Notes: generated from the sequence alone by a model not told the origin. Shown: positions 53,067-63,265, numbered from the stretch's first letter. The stretch: DNA of 64,000 bases from Sphingobacterium sp. (GCA_031286695.1 JAITTY010000005.1:1071248-1135247), one strand, 5' to 3'. Made by a program: numbers and translations.

Positions 53067-55790
53067 TTATGGCTGAACACGATAATTTATAACTTTACGG
53101 CCAATATTTCCTGTTTGATCCATTCCTTCGACAATTACCTTATAATTCCCATTTCCGTCGGCATTATAAAACTGAATGGCAGCTTCCCCTGTCTCTGTAA
53201 TTGTGACTTTAGGGTTCCAGTAAATGGTCGTTCTCAAATCATTTGCAGCCTTCCTTTCCGGAGTATCATATTTTGGGACATAGAATTTCCGTTCTTTAAT
53301 ATAGCCTAGAGGATACATATCGATTACATTCGATTTAGGCAACATGCTTTCAATCTCACTCAGTGACATGCGCGGTTTCTTCGCTTCCACTTTCTTCGTA
53401 TAGATTGACACAACACCATTATTTTGATACATTCTGGATACTGTACCCAATTCATCACGTAAGAAGATTTCGATACCTTCGATATCCGCGACATTGATGC
53501 TATTCAATCCAGGCTCATCAATAGCCATACCATTCAGAAAGAATTGAACAGGTGTACGCCCACCCGCATTATAATCACGAGAAACATAATATTTCAATGT
53601 CTGTGGATCATACGTAATGCCCGTCAATACTGTTTGAAGACACATGGTCAACACGTTACAACCGGTCAAACGCTCTGGCTCAATACGATGTTCCGGCATG
53701 GACAGCCCAGAAATTGAAGGAAAATCTTTATTTGTGATTACTTTCTTCACTACGGCCGTCACTTCGACCTCATCCAAGAGAATCGATTTTCGATATTCCT
53801 TTCGGCTATTTGCCAAATAAGGAGCAAAAGCCTGGTCTATATTGGGTACAAAATAGCTCTTATATCCATTATTCTTATCAATCTCTGGATAGAAGCTCTG
53901 GTCCATATTAATAACCAAACTTCGGTAGTTATCATTAGATCGGGCATTTACCGTTACTTTGGACGAATCAGGAAACACAAGATCCTTAAATGTGAATCGT
54001 CCATTTTGATCTGTATACACGTCCTTTTTTATATTACGGGAAGGTACAGATAAAAGTAATCCACCATTTGGATAAGGACGCCCGGTGTTCATCCGAAGGA
54101 TACCCGACAATTCAATCCCTTGTTCTGGAAGAAAACTGATCTGTGGCAACTTCTCAGCTATTAATGTTGGATAATCAAAACGACGATATCCCTGTGTCAT
54201 TAATAAAGCATCCAAAGCTTTATCCCGGTTGGGATTTTTTTCATCGAAATAGGCATTTGGATTTTCCACATTTCCTTTCAAGTCCGAAGTCAACAGAAAG
54301 TTGCTCACAATGGATAAATCTGTCTGATCATTGTAAGGGACTTTGGATTCGTCAATTACAGCTACAGAATAATTTCCAGGAAATTTCTGTCCATTATTGT
54401 CGACAGCAAGTTTTAGGTTAACCAAGTCTTTTGCCTTGTAACTTTGTTTATCGCTAGTCACCTGAATATTTAAAAGCTTTTCACTTTGAACAAATGCCAG
54501 ACGTTCACTGATAGGCTTTCCATCAGGACTCAATAAGGTTACCTGAGCAATACCATTTGGCAGACGCTCTTTGGGAATATTGACCAATGCTGATGAAGAT
54601 TTTAAATTCACCTGCGCGCCAAAACAGAGATGGCCATTCGACTGAACCAAAACATAATAAGATTGGCCCTGATTTTTTGTAAAATTTTCTTCGCTGGTCA
54701 CTACTGCAAATTCTGCATTCGTGGCATCCTGTTTCACAAAAACCACATTTGCCTTATCGTTGACAACAGCGGGCAATTTATATTTGCGTTCCTGCCCGTT
54801 CTCAAACTTTACGACAGCTTGATAGTTTTCCCCAGCAAGCGGAAGCAGGGAAAAATACCCCATTCCAGTCCCAAAGTCCTCAAAATCCGCAACAGACTTG
54901 CCTTTTGAGTCTAAAATACTTCCTTTTACCTTGAGTCCCTTTCCGTCGGATCCAAGCGCCTTAAATGCGATCTTTTTTGCCAATCCGGCGATGATATCTC
55001 CCCCTTCAGGAAAAAATTGCACATCAGCATCCCATAAGGCATTTTTGAGCAAGAAAGAGCTGGACAACGGTTTCTCATTTTTATTCTCCTGAATACTAAT
55101 TTTCAGTTGTCCTTTCTCCAGATTTGCCTTTTCTTTCGCGGAGAGGTTTATCGTTACTTTTCCCAGACCATCGGTCTCACCTTTACCCTTGTCGAACGTT
55201 TCCCACCCCGAGACAAACTCCCAGTTGATCTTTGAGTTGATCATCGGTTTTCCCGTACGGTCGCGAAACTGTACCACAGCCTGGGTTTTATTGCCTCCAA
55301 TATTATTTTGGAATTCAATATTTGTAATCAATTTCTTATTGATGACATCACCTATCGGGACTACTTTATTAAAAAAGTAGGCATTATCGAAGTTTGCCAT
55401 CCATTTCGTGTAGCCCCGGAATCGATAATTATCCTGTGACATAAACTGTGGATCCAGTACAATCTGTCCATTTCCTACACCTTTATCCAATGGAATTCTG
55501 AGGGTCTGAATAAGCGAGTCACGACTATTCAGTACTTCCACATAAGCGATTTTACTCGGCTCATATTCTGCTAGATTACGGGATAAATAGGTCGAAAACC
55601 AAAGGGTGTCCCCTACGGCATAATACGGTTTATCGAAATGCAAATGTACTTTTTCAACTGGGTAGACTTGAAAATATTTCTGAACTCGTTCTACGATCGT
55701 ATTAATAGGCAATGTCGGTGTGGTCTGCGCATAACTCGTCCCCATTCCTAACAGTCCTATCGATAAAGTCAATAGTTTTATGTGCTTCAT
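53067..55790 (-). CDS. Macroglobulin (MG2)-like / carboxypeptidase-regulatory / TonB-plug protein
   Basis: 907 residues from the ATG at 55790 (MKHIKLLTLSIGLLGMGTSY), with signal cleavage near residue 21. Residues about 30-130 have an MG2-like start (VHLHFDKPYYAVGDTLWFST). Repeated beta-sandwich domains follow (about 180-500), then a CarboxypepD-regulatory-like segment (GILRMNTGRPYPNGGLLLSV, about 545-620) and a TonB-plug-like part (GRTPVQFFLNGMAIDEPGLN, about 720-790). There is no C-terminal barrel. Bacteroidota carry many such cell-surface proteins of unknown role; some sit in polysaccharide or adhesion systems. The gene stands alone here. Confidence 0.8.
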   Translation of the reverse strand: MKHIKLLTLSIGLLGMGTSYAQTTPTLPINTIVERVQKYFQVYPVEKVHLHFDKPYYAVGDTLWFSTYLSRNLAEYEPSKIAYVEVLNSRDSLIQTLRIPLDKGVGNGQIVLDPQFMSQDNYRFRGYTKWMANFDNAYFFNKVVPIGDVINKKLITNIEFQNNIGGNKTQAVVQFRDRTGKPMINSKINWEFVSGWETFDKGKGETDGLGKVTINLSAKEKANLEKGQLKISIQENKNEKPLSSSFLLKNALWDADVQFFPEGGDIIAGLAKKIAFKALGSDGKGLKVKGSILDSKGKSVADFEDFGTGMGYFSLLPLAGENYQAVVKFENGQERKYKLPAVVNDKANVVFVKQDATNAEFAVVTSEENFTKNQGQSYYVLVQSNGHLCFGAQVNLKSSSALVNIPKERLPNGIAQVTLLSPDGKPISERLAFVQSEKLLNIQVTSDKQSYKAKDLVNLKLAVDNNGQKFPGNYSVAVIDESKVPYNDQTDLSIVSNFLLTSDLKGNVENPNAYFDEKNPNRDKALDALLMTQGYRRFDYPTLIAEKLPQISFLPEQGIELSGILRMNTGRPYPNGGLLLSVPSRNIKKDVYTDQNGRFTFKDLVFPDSSKVTVNARSNDNYRSLVINMDQSFYPEIDKNNGYKSYFVPNIDQAFAPYLANSRKEYRKSILLDEVEVTAVVKKVITNKDFPSISGLSMPEHRIEPERLTGCNVLTMCLQTVLTGITYDPQTLKYYVSRDYNAGGRTPVQFFLNGMAIDEPGLNSINVADIEGIEIFLRDELGTVSRMYQNNGVVSIYTKKVEAKKPRMSLSEIESMLPKSNVIDMYPLGYIKERKFYVPKYDTPERKAANDLRTTIYWNPKVTITETGEAAIQFYNADGNGNYKVIVEGMDQTGNIGRKVINYRVQP

Positions 55791-55917
55791 TGAAAGTCTT
55801 AGAATAAAAAATGAATAGCTAAATATATTCAATTTTAGGCAAAGACCAACCTCATTGGGGTATTTTTAACATTTATTATGCCTATTCAACGAACAGTTCC
55901 CAGAAGAATAAAGGAGC

Positions 55918-57381
55918 TTAAAGCAATGGCGCCAAAAGCCGGCAGATTGAATCGACCCCTCTTTTCCAGCGGCTTCGTTGCATCCATTTACGGATTGTAA
56001 TCAGATCGGAAACTTCAATATCAGCCAAAAATTGTGTATTAAGACGGTCACAAAGTGTTTTATCCGAGACAATCCCCGAGATTTCAAAGTTGATATAAAA
56101 GCTTCTGATATCGAGATTTGTCGTACCAATATAGGCCAGCTTCCCATCAATACAGATGGTTTTGGCATGCAGGAAACCCTTTGTGTAGAGATATACATTG
56201 ACACCTCTTTCCAGCAGCGGTTTAATAAAAGAGAAAGAAGCATGTTGTACAAAGAATGAATCAGACTGGGACGGTAACATCAAATCTACACGCACTCCGG
56301 AGGACACCGCCAGCATTAAAGCGGTCGTCAGTTGATCGCTGGGAATAAAATAAGGTGTACACAACTGTACATATTCTTTTGCTTCGTTGATACCGGCAAT
56401 AATTGCTTCCATATTGAAAGGCGCTGGTGATCCCGGATCACTGGCTGTAAATCCCACTCCACTCGCATCTTCATCGGTAAGTGGAAATCGGTTTAAATAA
56501 CCATGGCCCAATTCAAATGATTCCGCATCTGTCTGGTTCCAGCTATTCCAAAACTGGATTTGCAACGTATTTACTGCCGCGCCGACAACCATCATAGCCG
56601 TATCTCGCCAGTAAACCTCATTTTTTCCATTATTGATATATCGATCTGAAATATTGATTCCGCCGACAAAGCCGATTTTCCCATCAATCACCGCTATCTT
56701 GCGGTGATTGCGGTAGTTGCTATTCGCCAAGGAACTAAAGGTTACTGGAAGAAAAGCTTGAAACACAAAATCGGGTTTATGCCGCCGTAAATATTTAATC
56801 ACATCCGGAGCACCAAAACTATCCAATATCAGACGTACAGTGACACCAGCTTTTGCTTTTTCTTCTAGAATATGTAAGATTTCCTGCCCTATTTCATCCA
56901 TTTCCCAGATATAATATTCCATGTGAATGGAATGTTGTGCAGCTTTAAGGCGATCAATAAGTACCGGAAACTTTTCTTCCCCATTTATAAACAGGGTTAC
57001 ATCGTTGTTAAGGGAAAATGTAGAGATCTTTTGATTTTTAAGGTAGCGGTATACCATGGCCAAACTACCGATCCGCTCATTTAACGTATCAATATGTTCC
57101 TCCATAATTTCGGATTCCTTACGCCAGGCATCCAGTAGCTTTTTGGACTGCTCACGATACACGCGTTTCATCCTTTTGACCTTCTTAAACTTCTGACCAA
57201 AGAAATAGTAACTGAGCAAACCGACGACAGGTAAGAAAACAATGACCATAATCCAGGCGATGGTCTTGGAAGGATTACGGTTTTCGATCAAGATCGTCCC
57301 GATTACACCAATATAAAGGATGAGCAAAGGAATCCAGTAATATTGTAACGCAATCTGTAAAATATGATGAAGTACCTCCAT
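55918..57381 (-). CDS. cls: Cardiolipin synthase (PLD family)
   Basis: 487 residues from the ATG at 57381; eight further codons lead to a TTG only. Two N-terminal transmembrane helices (about 5-60, WIMVIVFLPVVGLLSYYFFG) precede two phospholipase-D domains with HKD motifs: NYRNHRKIAVIDGKIGFVGG at about residue 220 and FLHAKTICIDGKLAYIGTTN at about 400. It joins two phosphatidylglycerols into cardiolipin and glycerol. It lies downstream of the oxidase operon with a 57-base gap and may be cotranscribed. Confidence 0.94.
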   Translation of the reverse strand: MEVLHHILQIALQYYWIPLLILYIGVIGTILIENRNPSKTIAWIMVIVFLPVVGLLSYYFFGQKFKKVKRMKRVYREQSKKLLDAWRKESEIMEEHIDTLNERIGSLAMVYRYLKNQKISTFSLNNDVTLFINGEEKFPVLIDRLKAAQHSIHMEYYIWEMDEIGQEILHILEEKAKAGVTVRLILDSFGAPDVIKYLRRHKPDFVFQAFLPVTFSSLANSNYRNHRKIAVIDGKIGFVGGINISDRYINNGKNEVYWRDTAMMVVGAAVNTLQIQFWNSWNQTDAESFELGHGYLNRFPLTDEDASGVGFTASDPGSPAPFNMEAIIAGINEAKEYVQLCTPYFIPSDQLTTALMLAVSSGVRVDLMLPSQSDSFFVQHASFSFIKPLLERGVNVYLYTKGFLHAKTICIDGKLAYIGTTNLDIRSFYINFEISGIVSDKTLCDRLNTQFLADIEVSDLITIRKWMQRSRWKRGVDSICRLLAPLL

Positions 57382-57438
57382 ATCGTATACTAAGGGTTTT
57401 ACCAAATATAATACTTAGCATCGACATATTGTTTGTCG

Positions 57439-58128
57439 TTAAGCACAGTTTATTGCGCCATCGACATGAATAAATGGGCTTAAATAAGGGATATCTAAAT
57501 TGGCTCCTCGAAGTATAAACCATATTCCCAACAAGAAATATAGAAAAGGAACCCATTTTGAAAAACTTATTTTGAAAGATCTGGAGAAATTTCCCAGAAA
57601 AGAAAATAAAAACAATAGCGGAATGGTTCCCAGGCCAAAACACAGCATAAAGAAAAAACTTTGCTGTGGACTATCGGCATTGATCGACGACATAAGAGCC
57701 ATGTACACCATACCACAGGGCAACAGTCCATTGAGTACACCGGCAACAAAGCTACCTCCCGGTTTATAGAGCCATTTCGACAATAAGCGTACAACGGGCT
57801 GCACCGCCTTGGTCTGCCAGCTAGCGATCTTCCGGTTATGCTTACCAATGAGCTGAAATAATGCTATTCCGATCAGAATAATCCCGGTGGCCCAACTTAA
57901 ACTTCGCTGCCAACCCTGAATCTGGGCAAATGTACCTATCGTACCTAGCAGCAGGCCTAAACAGCCGTAGGTAAGCACCCTGCCAGATTGATACAGTATT
58001 TTATTGAAGAAAACATTCCAGCCAAAACCTTGTCGCCCTTCTATGGCAAAAATTAACGGACCACACATAACCGCACAATGTATGCTTCCAAATAAACCCA
58101 TGAAAAACGCAAAATAGGTATAGCTCAT
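57439..58128 (-). CDS. TauE/SafE-family membrane protein of the cbb3 operon
   Basis: 229 residues with about six transmembrane helices. The HCAVMCGP motif near residue 18 and LNGLLPCGMVYMAL at about 135 are the paired motifs of this DsbD/CcdA-related group; the cysteines could bind copper or pass electrons. In Bacteroidota this gene regularly ends the cco operon and is thought to help copper delivery to the oxidase. That role is inferred from position. It begins 9 bases after the fixH stop. Confidence 0.83.
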   Translation of the reverse strand: MSYTYFAFFMGLFGSIHCAVMCGPLIFAIEGRQGFGWNVFFNKILYQSGRVLTYGCLGLLLGTIGTFAQIQGWQRSLSWATGIILIGIALFQLIGKHNRKIASWQTKAVQPVVRLLSKWLYKPGGSFVAGVLNGLLPCGMVYMALMSSINADSPQQSFFFMLCFGLGTIPLLFLFSFLGNFSRSFKISFSKWVPFLYFLLGIWFILRGANLDIPYLSPFIHVDGAINCA

Positions 58129-58137
58129 TTCTTTAAA

Positions 58138-58560
58138 CTAAAATAAAATATGCTCTTCAAACAAAAAATCTTTGCCTATACTCTTCCAGTCAATATACAA
58201 ATTCCACATTCCTTTATCGAATGTGGAAATGGGCAATGTATACAGGTTATTTGTTGTCTGAAATGGCAATTCTTTGTCCAATCGATTATCCGAAGGTTTT
58301 CGGAACAGCAATTTCCCTTTATTTTCTTTGGAGACAAAGTGAATATATAAGGTATCTTTTCTGATTTCGACAGTTGGTGATTCTTTCATCATCAATACAT
58401 TTTGCTTTTTATCGTAAGCCTGGTCGTAATTCAGTCCCTGCTCGTAATAGTCATCTTCTTCCAGACTATCCGAGTCATGACTCACCATATATATTCCTGC
58501 TCCGACGATGCACAACATAAACACCGCCAAGGTTAAAAAAATCTTTGCACCCCAATTCAT
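58138..58560 (-). CDS. ccoH: FixH/CcoH-type cbb3 assembly protein
   Basis: 140 residues. One N-terminal membrane helix (about 5-25) is followed by a periplasmic domain with YYEQGLNYDQAYDKKQNV, the conserved FixH segment. It helps assemble the cbb3 oxidase at the inner membrane. It lies between ccoG (11 bases) and the TauE/SafE gene (9 bases). Confidence 0.85.
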   Translation of the reverse strand: MNWGAKIFLTLAVFMLCIVGAGIYMVSHDSDSLEEDDYYEQGLNYDQAYDKKQNVLMMKESPTVEIRKDTLYIHFVSKENKGKLLFRKPSDNRLDKELPFQTTNNLYTLPISTFDKGMWNLYIDWKSIGKDFLFEEHILF

Positions 58561-58571
58561 TGTTTTTCTCT

Positions 58572-59960
58572 TTAATTCATACCAGGAGGCGCGATAAAAG
58601 TGGTTTTTAAAGTTTCCACTTTCTTATCTCCCGAATAGATAGCTAATTTTACATTACTTTTATAGGTCTCTACATCCTTATTTGCGATAATCAGAAAAAA
58701 GCTCAGCGTCGCATGCCCATCCTTACTCAATTTTTGAATAGGGTTAACCACTTGAATCTTTAAACGCGGATCATCACAGACCAATTTAAAAGGTATTTCT
58801 TTACCAGACTTGTTAATCAATTCTAAAGAATACAGGTTACTGATTGTCTTATCATCACGAAGCTGGTAGGTACTACCCTTGGCCCGGAGCAGCCTTCCGT
58901 CTACCTGAGAACGGTTAAACAGCAGCAAACAAAAGACAGACATTAAGGCAACCAGCACGATCGAATAAGCGATTGTTCTGGTGTTATTTTTTTTCTTGAG
59001 CGTGCCCTCAATCTCACCCATCGGATAAAAACCAATTAACTTTTTAGGTTTTCCAATTTTGTCCATGACAGCATCACAGGCATCAATACAGGCCGTACAG
59101 CTTACACATTCTAATTGCAGACCTTTTCGAATATCGATTCCTGTAGGACACACATGTACACAGAGTTTACAGTCTACACAATCCCCTTGAGGCGTCTTCG
59201 CGTCCTTTTGCTGTTTTCCTCTCGGTTCCCCACGTCTATGATCATAAGCGACAGTAATACTTTGGTCATCCAGGAGTACGCCTTGAAGCCTGCCATAAGG
59301 ACAAATTGCAATACAGACAATCTCCCTGACATAAGCAAATACACCATAGAAAACCAATGTAAATATGATAATTGATATCAGACCGCCGATATGCTGGTCC
59401 AATGGATCAGTGATTATTTTAATCAGGGCGTCAGCACCGATGATATAAGACAGAAAGATATTAGAGATGAAAAATGATATGATGAGAAATATGGCATGTT
59501 TAAAAAATTTCTTTAACTGCTTTTGATCCGTATTTGGTCCTGCATCCAATTTTTTTTGTTGTTGCCAATCCCCCTCAATCCAATACTCAATCCGTCGGAA
59601 TATCAATTCTAAGAAAATAGTCTGTGGACAAGTCCAGCCACACCAGACCCGGCCAAAAACAACGGTAAACAAAACCACACATACCATCACGATTAACATG
59701 CCGAATACGAATATGTAAAGATCTTGCGGATAGAAAAGATTTCCTAAGATAGAGAATTTCCGGTCAATAATGTTAAACATCAAAAACGGTTCGCCATTTA
59801 TTTTGATAAAAGGAGCAGCAAACAAGAACAGCAGTAGTGAATACCCAACCCACTGTCTTTTTTTATAAAGCTCTCCCTGCGGTTTTTTGGCATAAATCCA
59901 TTGTCTTTTTTTAGACTTAGACCCGCCATTATCGGCACTATTAACTACTGCTGTACTCAT
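58572..59960 (-). CDS. ccoG: Cytochrome c oxidase accessory protein CcoG (FixG)
   Basis: 462 residues. Five or more transmembrane helices, WCGWTCPQTIFLELIFRRIE at about residue 110, then a ferredoxin part with CVDCKLCVHVCPTGIDIR and CVSCTACIDACDAV (two [4Fe-4S] sites), and a C-terminal Ig-like domain (IgFixC). CcoG is thought to handle copper reduction for cbb3 assembly. Starts 15 bases after the ccoP stop. Confidence 0.95.
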   Translation of the reverse strand: MSTAVVNSADNGGSKSKKRQWIYAKKPQGELYKKRQWVGYSLLLFLFAAPFIKINGEPFLMFNIIDRKFSILGNLFYPQDLYIFVFGMLIVMVCVVLFTVVFGRVWCGWTCPQTIFLELIFRRIEYWIEGDWQQQKKLDAGPNTDQKQLKKFFKHAIFLIISFFISNIFLSYIIGADALIKIITDPLDQHIGGLISIIIFTLVFYGVFAYVREIVCIAICPYGRLQGVLLDDQSITVAYDHRRGEPRGKQQKDAKTPQGDCVDCKLCVHVCPTGIDIRKGLQLECVSCTACIDACDAVMDKIGKPKKLIGFYPMGEIEGTLKKKNNTRTIAYSIVLVALMSVFCLLLFNRSQVDGRLLRAKGSTYQLRDDKTISNLYSLELINKSGKEIPFKLVCDDPRLKIQVVNPIQKLSKDGHATLSFFLIIANKDVETYKSNVKLAIYSGDKKVETLKTTFIAPPGMN

Positions 59961-59975
59961 TGTTATTTCAATTTA

Positions 59976-60890
59976 TTACTCTGCTTTTTTATCTGCTTCA
60001 GCTGGACCTGTTTTGGCCTCATCCGCTGCTTTCTCTCCGTTTGCCGCCTGACCACCGCCATAGGTTACCTCTTCACCTTGTGGAGCTTTTGGATTAGCAG
60101 GGTTTGTATCCCTTAAGGTGACAATATAACTGGCAACCTGTGCGATTTGTGCGGGACTTAACGTTTGTTCCCATGGCACCATTCCTTTATCGGGAACACC
60201 ATACTTAATGGTTTTGAAGATGTCTTTAATCTCACCACCATGTAGCCAAAACTTATCGGTCAAGTTCGGTCCGATGCCTCCCTCGCCACTACCACCGTGA
60301 CAAGCGACACAGTTTGCGGCAAAGATTGCTTTTCCATCAGCAGCCATTTCCGGCTGAAACTCCACGCTACTTTCGTCTACATTGCTCGCAGAAGCGGTAA
60401 GATAAGCCTGACGCTCTTTTTCGGCAACGACCATCTCATGTTCATACTCCTGATCCTGGTTCATTCCGATGCCCGACACCTGATAAACAAATAAGTAAAC
60501 AAGGCCGAAAAAAATCGTTCCATAAAAAAGGAAATTAAACCAGATCGGAATCGGATTATCCAACTCGCGGATACCATCATACTCATGGTCTATGACAATA
60601 TCCTTTTCTTCTGAAATCGGTCTGATCCCCATGATCTTGTTCCACGACCTTTTCATCCAGCCCTTATTCGCCACCTTTTTGAGTTTTTCCTCCTCGGCCA
60701 ATTCAGGCATGGTAATCTTAATGATGGATTTCATCGCGCGATTGACCATCAATGCCGAAGCAAGAAGAGCCAGCATCACAACGATCAATACAACAATTAA
60801 GATATCTGTGTATAAATTATCTGTACCAAATCCTATCGTAGATTGAACAACTTCTGCGGTAGCTGGTGCAGTATCCAATAATAAACTCAT
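59976..60890 (-). CDS. ccoP: cbb3 oxidase subunit CcoP, single-haem form
   Basis: 304 residues. Two N-terminal membrane helices (about 27-50 and 125-150) carry the FixP N-terminal domain, ending PIPIWFNFLFYGTIFFGLVY. One cytochrome c domain follows with CVACHGGSGEGGIGPNL (single CxxCH) and a MVPWEQTLSP methionine. Proteobacterial CcoP has two CxxCH motifs, so this is the one-haem type seen in Bacteroidota. The Ala/Glu-rich tail is charged. It passes electrons to the catalytic subunit. Confidence 0.93.
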   Translation of the reverse strand: MSLLLDTAPATAEVVQSTIGFGTDNLYTDILIVVLIVVMLALLASALMVNRAMKSIIKITMPELAEEEKLKKVANKGWMKRSWNKIMGIRPISEEKDIVIDHEYDGIRELDNPIPIWFNFLFYGTIFFGLVYLFVYQVSGIGMNQDQEYEHEMVVAEKERQAYLTASASNVDESSVEFQPEMAADGKAIFAANCVACHGGSGEGGIGPNLTDKFWLHGGEIKDIFKTIKYGVPDKGMVPWEQTLSPAQIAQVASYIVTLRDTNPANPKAPQGEEVTYGGGQAANGEKAADEAKTGPAEADKKAE

Positions 60891-60893
60891 ATA

Positions 60894-61091
60894 TTATAGA
60901 CTTTCAGGTGAATGATTCAGTTCCTTTTCTGTTTCATCTTCTTCCAAAGGCAATTCCTTCATATAAGTAACATAGTCTTTTTTCATTCGAAACAACATTA
61001 TTGCTACTGAAATAAAGAACACCAAGAAGATCCAAAGTGATGCAATTAGATAAAGCTCACTGCCGTTTAGATTTGTTATTTGCTTAAACAT
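60894..61091 (-). CDS. CcoQ-like small subunit
   Basis: 65 residues with one membrane helix (about 13-34, LYLIASLWIFLVFFISVAIM) and a charged tail (EDETEKELN). Size, position between ccoNO and ccoP (3-4 base spacers) and topology match CcoQ/FixQ. It stabilises the oxidase; sequence identity is too low to prove it. Confidence 0.78.
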   Translation of the reverse strand: MFKQITNLNGSELYLIASLWIFLVFFISVAIMLFRMKKDYVTYMKELPLEEDETEKELNHSPESL

Positions 61092-61095
61092 AGCT

Positions 61096-63234
61096 TTATT
61101 GATTTGCGTTAATATTATCAGCTACTTTTGGAGCTGCTTTTATATCTGTTCCCAATCGCTGTAAGTAGGCAATTACAGCCACAATCTCACGGTCAGCTAA
61201 CACATTCACTTGGTTTTGTTTTAGATCATCAGCAATTTTCTGTGCCTGCTTGGTGAGATCCTGCTCAGCATGGTCAATTTCGGCATCGGTATAGGGGATT
61301 CCTAATTTCCGTAATGCTCTCATTTTGTCTTGCAGAATAGAATTATCCAGCTTCTGATCGATTAACCAAGGGTAAGTCGGCATAATACTTCCCGGAGAGG
61401 TAATTGTCGGATCCAGTAAGTGATCGAAATGCCATTTGTTTGGATACTTTCCACCGATGCGATGCAGATCAGGTCCCGTCCGTTTCGAACCCCATAAAAA
61501 CGGTGTATCGTAAACAAATTCCCCAGCCTTGCTGTACTCTCCATAGCGGGCAGTTTCAGACCTAAATGGACGAATAGTTTGCGTGTGACAATTCACACAG
61601 CCTTCTCTGACGTAAAGATCTCGACCTTGAAGTTCCAAGGCTGTATAAGGTTTTACACTGGCGATTGTTGGAACATTTTTAGAGATCGTAAAAGTCGGTA
61701 CCATCTCCACCATACCTCCGATGAGAATAGCGATAAGTGCCAGCACCATAAATAAGATCGGCTTACGTTCGAGACGGCGGTGTTGCGATTGTTCATTTAC
61801 TTGAACTGGCAACAATGCTGGCGCTTCTGCAGGCTCATTGGCCAAAAGCTTACCTTTCTGCATTGTTTTGATCAAGTTGAAGGTCATCAGGAATACACCG
61901 GACAAATAAAGCGCACCACCTAATGCACGCATCATGTGCATTGGCAAAATTTCCAATGTGGTCGCAAGGAAGTTTGGATATTTCAGGACCCCTTCCGGTG
62001 TAAATTCTTTCCACATCAATCCTTGTACAACAGCTGCCCAATACATAGGTATTGCATAGAACAAAATACCCAAGGTGCCTATCCAAAAGTGCGTTGATGC
62101 TAACTTTTTAGAATATAATTCTGTTTTATAAATACGTGGTATCAACCAGTACAGAATACCGAATGTCATAAACCCATTCCATCCCAATGCACCTACGTGT
62201 ACGTGTGCTACGATCCAGTCGGTAAAGTGAGCAATAGCATTCACCTGCTTTAAAGATAGCATAGGACCTTCGAAAGTCGCCATACCATAACAAGTAAGGG
62301 CCACGACCATGAATTTTAACATAGGTTCTGTCCGTACCTTATCCCAAGCACCACGTAAGGTCAACAAGCCATTGATCATACCACCCCAACTCGGAGCAAT
62401 CAACATAATGGAGAATACAACCCCTAAAGACTGTACCCAACCAGGTAGCGCCGTATAGAGCAAATGGTGAGGACCTGCCCAGATATAAATAAAGATTAAA
62501 GACCAAAAGTGAAGAATACTTAACTTGTAAGAGTAAACTGGACGGTTGGCCATCTTAGGAAGGAAATAATACATCATTCCCAAATAAGGAGTTGTCAGGA
62601 AGAAAGCCACAGCGTTGTGACCATACCACCATTGTACCAGTGCATCCTGTACACCCTTGTAGACATAGTAGCTCTTCCAGCCTGCTACAGGCAATTGGAT
62701 GGAGTTCACAATATGCAATACTGCTACGGTAACGAATGTCGCAATATAGAACCAAACAGCGACATACATATGACGTTCGCGTCGTTTGATAATAGTACCG
62801 AACATATTGATTCCGAACACTACCCAAATAAGGGTAATTGCAATATCAATTGGCCATTCCATTTCGGCATACTCATGACTTGAAGTAAGACCTAGTGGCA
62901 GTGTAATAGCCGAGGCAACAATAATCAATTGCCAACCCCAAAAATGGAGTTTACTCAAAGCATCACTAAACATTCTTGCTTTAAGCACCCGTTGTAAGGA
63001 GTAGTAAACTCCCATAAAAATACCATTACCCACGAAAGCAAAGATCACCGCATTGGTGTGTACAGGACGTACACGGCCAAATGTTGTGAATTGCAATCCA
63101 AAGTTCATCTGGGGCCAAACAAGCTGCGTCGCCACAAGCAATCCTATGGTCATACCAACTATCCCCCAAATAATGGTAGCGATTCCGAAATTTCTGACAA
63201 TCTTGTTGTCGTAATTAAATTGCTCTAACTGCAT
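61096..63234 (-). CDS. ccoNO: Fused cbb3 oxidase subunits CcoN and CcoO
   Basis: 712 residues. The N-terminal part (about 1-470) is the twelve-helix CcoN catalytic subunit, with haem and Cu ligands in HTNAVIFAF, WWYGHNAVAFFLTTPY and HHLLYTALPGW. The C-terminal part (about 500-712) is CcoO, with a single haem motif VREGCVNCHTQTIRPFRSE and PGSIMPTYPWL, whose Met is the sixth ligand. Fusion of N and O is normal in Bacteroidota. It is the high-affinity oxygen-reducing centre used at low oxygen. First gene of the operon. Confidence 0.96.
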   Translation of the reverse strand: MQLEQFNYDNKIVRNFGIATIIWGIVGMTIGLLVATQLVWPQMNFGLQFTTFGRVRPVHTNAVIFAFVGNGIFMGVYYSLQRVLKARMFSDALSKLHFWGWQLIIVASAITLPLGLTSSHEYAEMEWPIDIAITLIWVVFGINMFGTIIKRRERHMYVAVWFYIATFVTVAVLHIVNSIQLPVAGWKSYYVYKGVQDALVQWWYGHNAVAFFLTTPYLGMMYYFLPKMANRPVYSYKLSILHFWSLIFIYIWAGPHHLLYTALPGWVQSLGVVFSIMLIAPSWGGMINGLLTLRGAWDKVRTEPMLKFMVVALTCYGMATFEGPMLSLKQVNAIAHFTDWIVAHVHVGALGWNGFMTFGILYWLIPRIYKTELYSKKLASTHFWIGTLGILFYAIPMYWAAVVQGLMWKEFTPEGVLKYPNFLATTLEILPMHMMRALGGALYLSGVFLMTFNLIKTMQKGKLLANEPAEAPALLPVQVNEQSQHRRLERKPILFMVLALIAILIGGMVEMVPTFTISKNVPTIASVKPYTALELQGRDLYVREGCVNCHTQTIRPFRSETARYGEYSKAGEFVYDTPFLWGSKRTGPDLHRIGGKYPNKWHFDHLLDPTITSPGSIMPTYPWLIDQKLDNSILQDKMRALRKLGIPYTDAEIDHAEQDLTKQAQKIADDLKQNQVNVLADREIVAVIAYLQRLGTDIKAAPKVADNINANQ

Positions 63235-63257
63235 TACTTAAATTGTTGATTCTGATT

Positions 63258-63265
63258 CAAAAATA
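63258..63265 (-). promoter_or_regulatory. Candidate -7 element of the cco operon
   Basis: Minus strand TATTTTTG matches TAnnTTTG, 23 bases before the ccoNO start. The Crp/Fnr-type box at 63306-63327 is centred about 62 bases before the expected transcription start. Confidence 0.45.

Noticed and set aside
57382-57405. 8-codon N-terminal extension of cardiolipin synthase
   Set aside because: The extension starts with TTG; the ATG at 57381 gives the normal membrane N-terminus.
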